Below are positions 46,365 to 49,140 of a stretch of 49,140 bases of DNA, one piece after another. The DNA lies in contig JAOJAE010000008.1 in the NCBI GenBank assembly GCA_028227525.1, forward strand, positions 1 through 49,140, in the 5' to 3' direction. The DNA is from Candidatus Pelagibacter sp. (GTDB taxonomy: Bacteria > Pseudomonadota > Alphaproteobacteria > Pelagibacterales > Pelagibacteraceae). A program made the translations under genes and the position numbers. The notes below the pieces were generated by a model. That model was not told where the DNA came from. It was given only the letters and a program-made list of their open reading frames with translations, and made no database searches. How positions within the stretch are numbered: position 1 is the first letter of the stretch; the number at the start of each line of letters is the position of its first letter.

Positions 46365-49030
46365 AAAAACTAATTCTAAATTTTAAATCTAAAGATAGTA
46401 AAAAAATAAAAAATCCTAAAAATTTTTTAGGGGGCAAAGGTGCAAATTTATCTGAAATGGGAAGAATGGGTCTACCAGTTCCACCAGGATTTACTATTTC
46501 AACAAAGGTATGTGAACTTTTTTATAAAGATAAAAAAAAATTAAATAAAAGCTTAGTTGCCCAGATAAAAAAAGAATTAAAGATTATTGAAAAAGATGTC
46601 GGTAAAAAATTTGGTGATTTAAAAAACCCTTTATTACTTTCAGTAAGATCAGGAGCTAGAGTGTCAATGCCAGGAATGATGGATACAATTTTAAACCTAG
46701 GTTTAAACGATAAAAATGTTAATGCCTTAGCTTTAAAAACCTCTAATGGAAGATTTGCTAAAGATAGCTATAGAAGATTTATTCAAATGTATGGCAATGT
46801 AGTTATGGGAGTTGAAGGTTATCACTTCGAGGAATTAATAGAAAATTATAAACTTACAAAAGGAGTTCTTTTAGATACCGATTTAGATGAGAGTGACTGG
46901 GATGGTTTAATAGTTGATTTTAAAAGAACCGTTAAAGAAAAAACTAAAAAAGACTTTCCACAAGATGTTTATCAGCAATTACTTGGAGCAATTAGCGCAG
47001 TATTTTTATCTTGGGAAAGCAACAGAGCAAAAGTTTACAGAAAATTAAATCAAATTCCTGCTGAGTGGGGCACAGCAGTAAATGTTCAATCAATGGTTTT
47101 TGGTAACATGGGTGAAGATTGTGCAACAGGAGTAGTATTTACTAGAAATCCTTCAGATGGATCAAATGAAATTTATGGAGAATATTTAATAAATGCTCAG
47201 GGTGAAGATGTTGTAGCGGGAACAAGAACCCCTCAATACATAACAAAAAAAGCTAGACAACATGCAAAAGTAAAAGCTCCATCAATGGAGGAAGTTATGC
47301 CAAATGTTTACAAGCAACTTCACAAAATTTTAAAAAAATTAGAAAAACATTACAGAGATATGCAAGATGTTGAATTTACAGTTGAAAATAAAAAACTGTG
47401 GATGCTTCAAACAAGGTCGGGAAAAAGAACAGCTAAGTCAGCAGTAAAGATTGCTGTTGATATGGTTAAAGAAAAATTAATTTCAAAAAAAGAAGCTGTT
47501 CTAAGAATTGATCCTAATTCTTTAGATACTTTACTTCACCCAACTTTGGATGAAAAAAGCTCAATAAATGTAATAGCTAATGGTTTGCCAGCTTCTCCAG
47601 GTGCCGCTAGTGGAAAAGTAGTATTTTCTTCAGAAGAAGCTGAAAGATTAACTGGGATGATGCAAGATACAATTTTAGTTAGAGTAGAGACATCACCAGA
47701 AGATATTCAAGGTATGCATGCCGCCAAAGGGATTTTGACTGCAAGAGGAGGAATGACAAGTCATGCTGCTGTTGTTGCAAGGGGAATGGGCAGACCATGT
47801 GTTTCTGGTTCGAGTGAAATTGATATAAATTATGAGAACAAATCATTCAAAACTTCATCTATTGAAATAAAAGAAGGTGAAGTTATAACTATTGATGGAT
47901 CTACAGGTAGAATTATATCAGGAAGTGTTGTGACAGTTAAACCAGAGATTTCTGGTGATTTTTCAAAGTTGATGTCATGGGCAGATAGCTTTAGAAAATT
48001 AAATATTAGAACTAATTCAGAGACACCAAAAGACACAAAAACTGCTAAAGATTTTGGAGCAGAGGGTATCGGTCTTTGTAGAACAGAACATATGTTTTTT
48101 GATGAAGAAAGAATTTTATCTGTTCGTGAAATGATTTTATCTAAAACTAAAGAAGATAGAGCTAAAGCACTTGAAAAACTTTTACCTCACCAAAAAAAAG
48201 ATTTTGTAGAAATTTTTAAAATTATGAGTGGGCTACCTGTTACAGTTCGTTTGTTAGATCCACCTCTTCATGAATTTTTACCTCGTACTGCAAAAGAAAT
48301 AAATGAAGTGGCAAATGCTGTAAGTCTTCCAGTAAAGGAAGTTGAGTCTAGAATAGAGGAATTGCATGAGCAAAACCCAATGTTAGGTCATAGAGGTTGT
48401 AGACTTGGTATATCTTTTCCAGAGATTTATGAAATGCAATGTAGAGCTATTTTTGAAGCATTAGCTGAGCTTAAAAAGAAAAAAATTAAATCAGCATTTC
48501 CAGAAATTATGATCCCTTTAGTGTCTACTGAAGCTGAAATTAAAATAATGAAAGATCTAGTAATTAACATTGCTAGTGAAGTTCAAAAAGAACATAAAAT
48601 CAAAATAGAATTTATGGTTGGAACAATGATTGAACTTCCAAGAGCAGCAATAAAAGCAAAAGAAATTGCTAAACATGCGGAATTTTTTAGTTTTGGAACT
48701 AATGATTTAACGCAAACAACATTTGGAATTAGTAGAGACGATAGTGGAAAATTTTTAAATGATTACCTGGATAATAAAATATTTTCAATTGACCCATTTG
48801 TTTCAATAGATGATGGGGTTTCAGATTTAGTTGAAATTGCAGTTGAAAGGGGAAAAAGCCAAAATAAAAAATTGAAACTTGGAATTTGTGGAGAACATGG
48901 TGGTGACCCCAAAAGTATTGAGTTTTGCTCTAGAGTAGGTCTAGATTATGTTTCTTGTTCACCTTATAGAGTTCCCATTGCAAGACTTGCTGCTGCTCAA
49001 GCAGAAATTCAAAAAAAACATTCTAATTAG
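46361..49030 (+). CDS. ppdK: Pyruvate, phosphate dikinase
   Basis: This 889-aa enzyme has the ATP-grasp domain (GGKGANLSEMGRMGLPVPPGF at 24-44, abbreviated; SVRSGARVSMPGMMDTILN), the swivelling His domain with catalytic H468 in ARGGMTSHAAVVARGMGRP and nearby T466, a regulatory site in plant PPDK, and a C-terminal PEP barrel with GIGLCRTEHMFF and the catalytic Cys in LGICGEHGGDP. It interconverts pyruvate, ATP and phosphate with PEP, AMP and diphosphate, enabling gluconeogenesis. It overlaps glyS by 4 nt; the glyQ-glyS-ppdK order is common in alphaproteobacteria. Confidence 0.97.
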   Translation: MKKLILNFKSKDSKKIKNPKNFLGGKGANLSEMGRMGLPVPPGFTISTKVCELFYKDKKKLNKSLVAQIKKELKIIEKDVGKKFGDLKNPLLLSVRSGARVSMPGMMDTILNLGLNDKNVNALALKTSNGRFAKDSYRRFIQMYGNVVMGVEGYHFEELIENYKLTKGVLLDTDLDESDWDGLIVDFKRTVKEKTKKDFPQDVYQQLLGAISAVFLSWESNRAKVYRKLNQIPAEWGTAVNVQSMVFGNMGEDCATGVVFTRNPSDGSNEIYGEYLINAQGEDVVAGTRTPQYITKKARQHAKVKAPSMEEVMPNVYKQLHKILKKLEKHYRDMQDVEFTVENKKLWMLQTRSGKRTAKSAVKIAVDMVKEKLISKKEAVLRIDPNSLDTLLHPTLDEKSSINVIANGLPASPGAASGKVVFSSEEAERLTGMMQDTILVRVETSPEDIQGMHAAKGILTARGGMTSHAAVVARGMGRPCVSGSSEIDINYENKSFKTSSIEIKEGEVITIDGSTGRIISGSVVTVKPEISGDFSKLMSWADSFRKLNIRTNSETPKDTKTAKDFGAEGIGLCRTEHMFFDEERILSVREMILSKTKEDRAKALEKLLPHQKKDFVEIFKIMSGLPVTVRLLDPPLHEFLPRTAKEINEVANAVSLPVKEVESRIEELHEQNPMLGHRGCRLGISFPEIYEMQCRAIFEALAELKKKKIKSAFPEIMIPLVSTEAEIKIMKDLVINIASEVQKEHKIKIEFMVGTMIELPRAAIKAKEIAKHAEFFSFGTNDLTQTTFGISRDDSGKFLNDYLDNKIFSIDPFVSIDDGVSDLVEIAVERGKSQNKKLKLGICGEHGGDPKSIEFCSRVGLDYVSCSPYRVPIARLAAAQAEIQKKHSN

Positions 49031-49106
49031 ACCAATTTAATAGCTTAGTGTGTTTTGCTAAATTATCTATTTTTAACTTAAGCTTAGATATATTATAGAT
49101 TTATTA

Positions 49107-49140
49107 ATGAATAAAAACATTATTATAACAGGTGGATCAG
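49107..49140 (+). CDS. Start of a probable NAD(P)-dependent short-chain dehydrogenase (cut by window end)
   Basis: Only 11 codons are visible, reading MNKNIIITGGS. A beta strand followed by TGGS is the opening of the Rossmann fold in short-chain dehydrogenases/epimerases. The gene follows ppdK after a 76-nt gap. Too little remains to name a substrate. Confidence 0.5.
   Translation, partial: MNKNIIITGGS

Noticed and set aside
49031..49106. Hairpin-like TAATAGC/GCTAAATTA after ppdK as a terminator
   Set aside because: The pairing is imperfect and AT-only beyond 4 bp, with no T tract in the right place.

Overview
The window looks like a stretch of a SAR11-clade (Candidatus Pelagibacter-like) alphaproteobacterial chromosome. 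It is very AT-rich and densely packed: gene gaps are mostly 0-60 nt, many genes overlap by 1-14 nt, and Lys/Asn/Ile codons are abundant. The gene orders are alphaproteobacterial (small aa3 oxidase subunit IV next to pntAA-pntAB-pntB; DUF4164-zapA; tolQRAB-pal-cpoB-tilS-ftsH-folP-glmM; glyQ-glyS-ppdK). The 5S rRNA gene stands alone, without 16S or 23S rRNA. The species call rests on recall of family traits, not on a database search. No stretch longer than 300 nt lacks a gene; the largest gap is about 181 nt (7934-8114), where I see only AT-rich sequence. I found no CRISPR array, insertion sequence, prophage or origin.

Layout. (1) 1-3925: 3' end of a nucleotide-sugar epimerase cut by the window edge, 5S rRNA with its own promoter, rpmJ, a 36-aa oxidase subunit IV, and the three-gene proton-pumping transhydrogenase. 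(2) 3934-7933: a small sugar cassette of transaldolase, phosphoheptose-isomerase-like SIS protein, and an 848-aa fusion of sugar epimerase/reductase, cupin and sugar C-methyltransferase. (3) 8115-16362, minus strand: initiator tRNA, rpsU, trcR (DUF1013), rpmE, suhB, efp, thiE and a central-carbon run of class I aldolase, pgk, gap and tkt. (4) 16416-32241, plus strand: DUF4164, zapA, 5-formyl-THF cyclo-ligase, ymdB-type phosphodiesterase, yebC, a RuvC-like nuclease, the Tol-Pal system, tilS, ftsH, folP, glmM, thiD and purA. (5) 32238-36704: rpoH, rluD, an ABC-2 exporter pair and tsaC on minus, with tRNA-Arg(UCG) on plus. (6) 36725-49030: isoprenoid genes (xseB-ispA-dxs, and ispB on minus), aroC, pdxH, an S49 peptidase, glyQ-glyS and ppdK. 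A dehydrogenase-like gene begins at the right edge.

How the genes work together. Most of the window is housekeeping. Aldolase, Pgk, Gap, Tkt, transaldolase and PpdK cover lower glycolysis/gluconeogenesis and the non-oxidative pentose phosphate pathway. Transhydrogenase, and possibly an unusual Gap, tie this to NADPH. Tkt/transaldolase chemistry yields sedoheptulose-7-phosphate, which the SIS isomerase could feed into surface-sugar synthesis. ThiE and ThiD fit thiamin synthesis from a salvaged pyrimidine.

The least ordinary items are the three-module sugar fusion, the isolated 5S unit, a RuvC-like nuclease sitting where ruvC-ruvA-ruvB would be expected with no ruvA or ruvB beside it, an A29-U41 initiator tRNA, and a GAPDH lacking the usual NAD-selecting Asp. 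I did not find a clear, wholly new multi-gene system; the sugar cassette is the best candidate.
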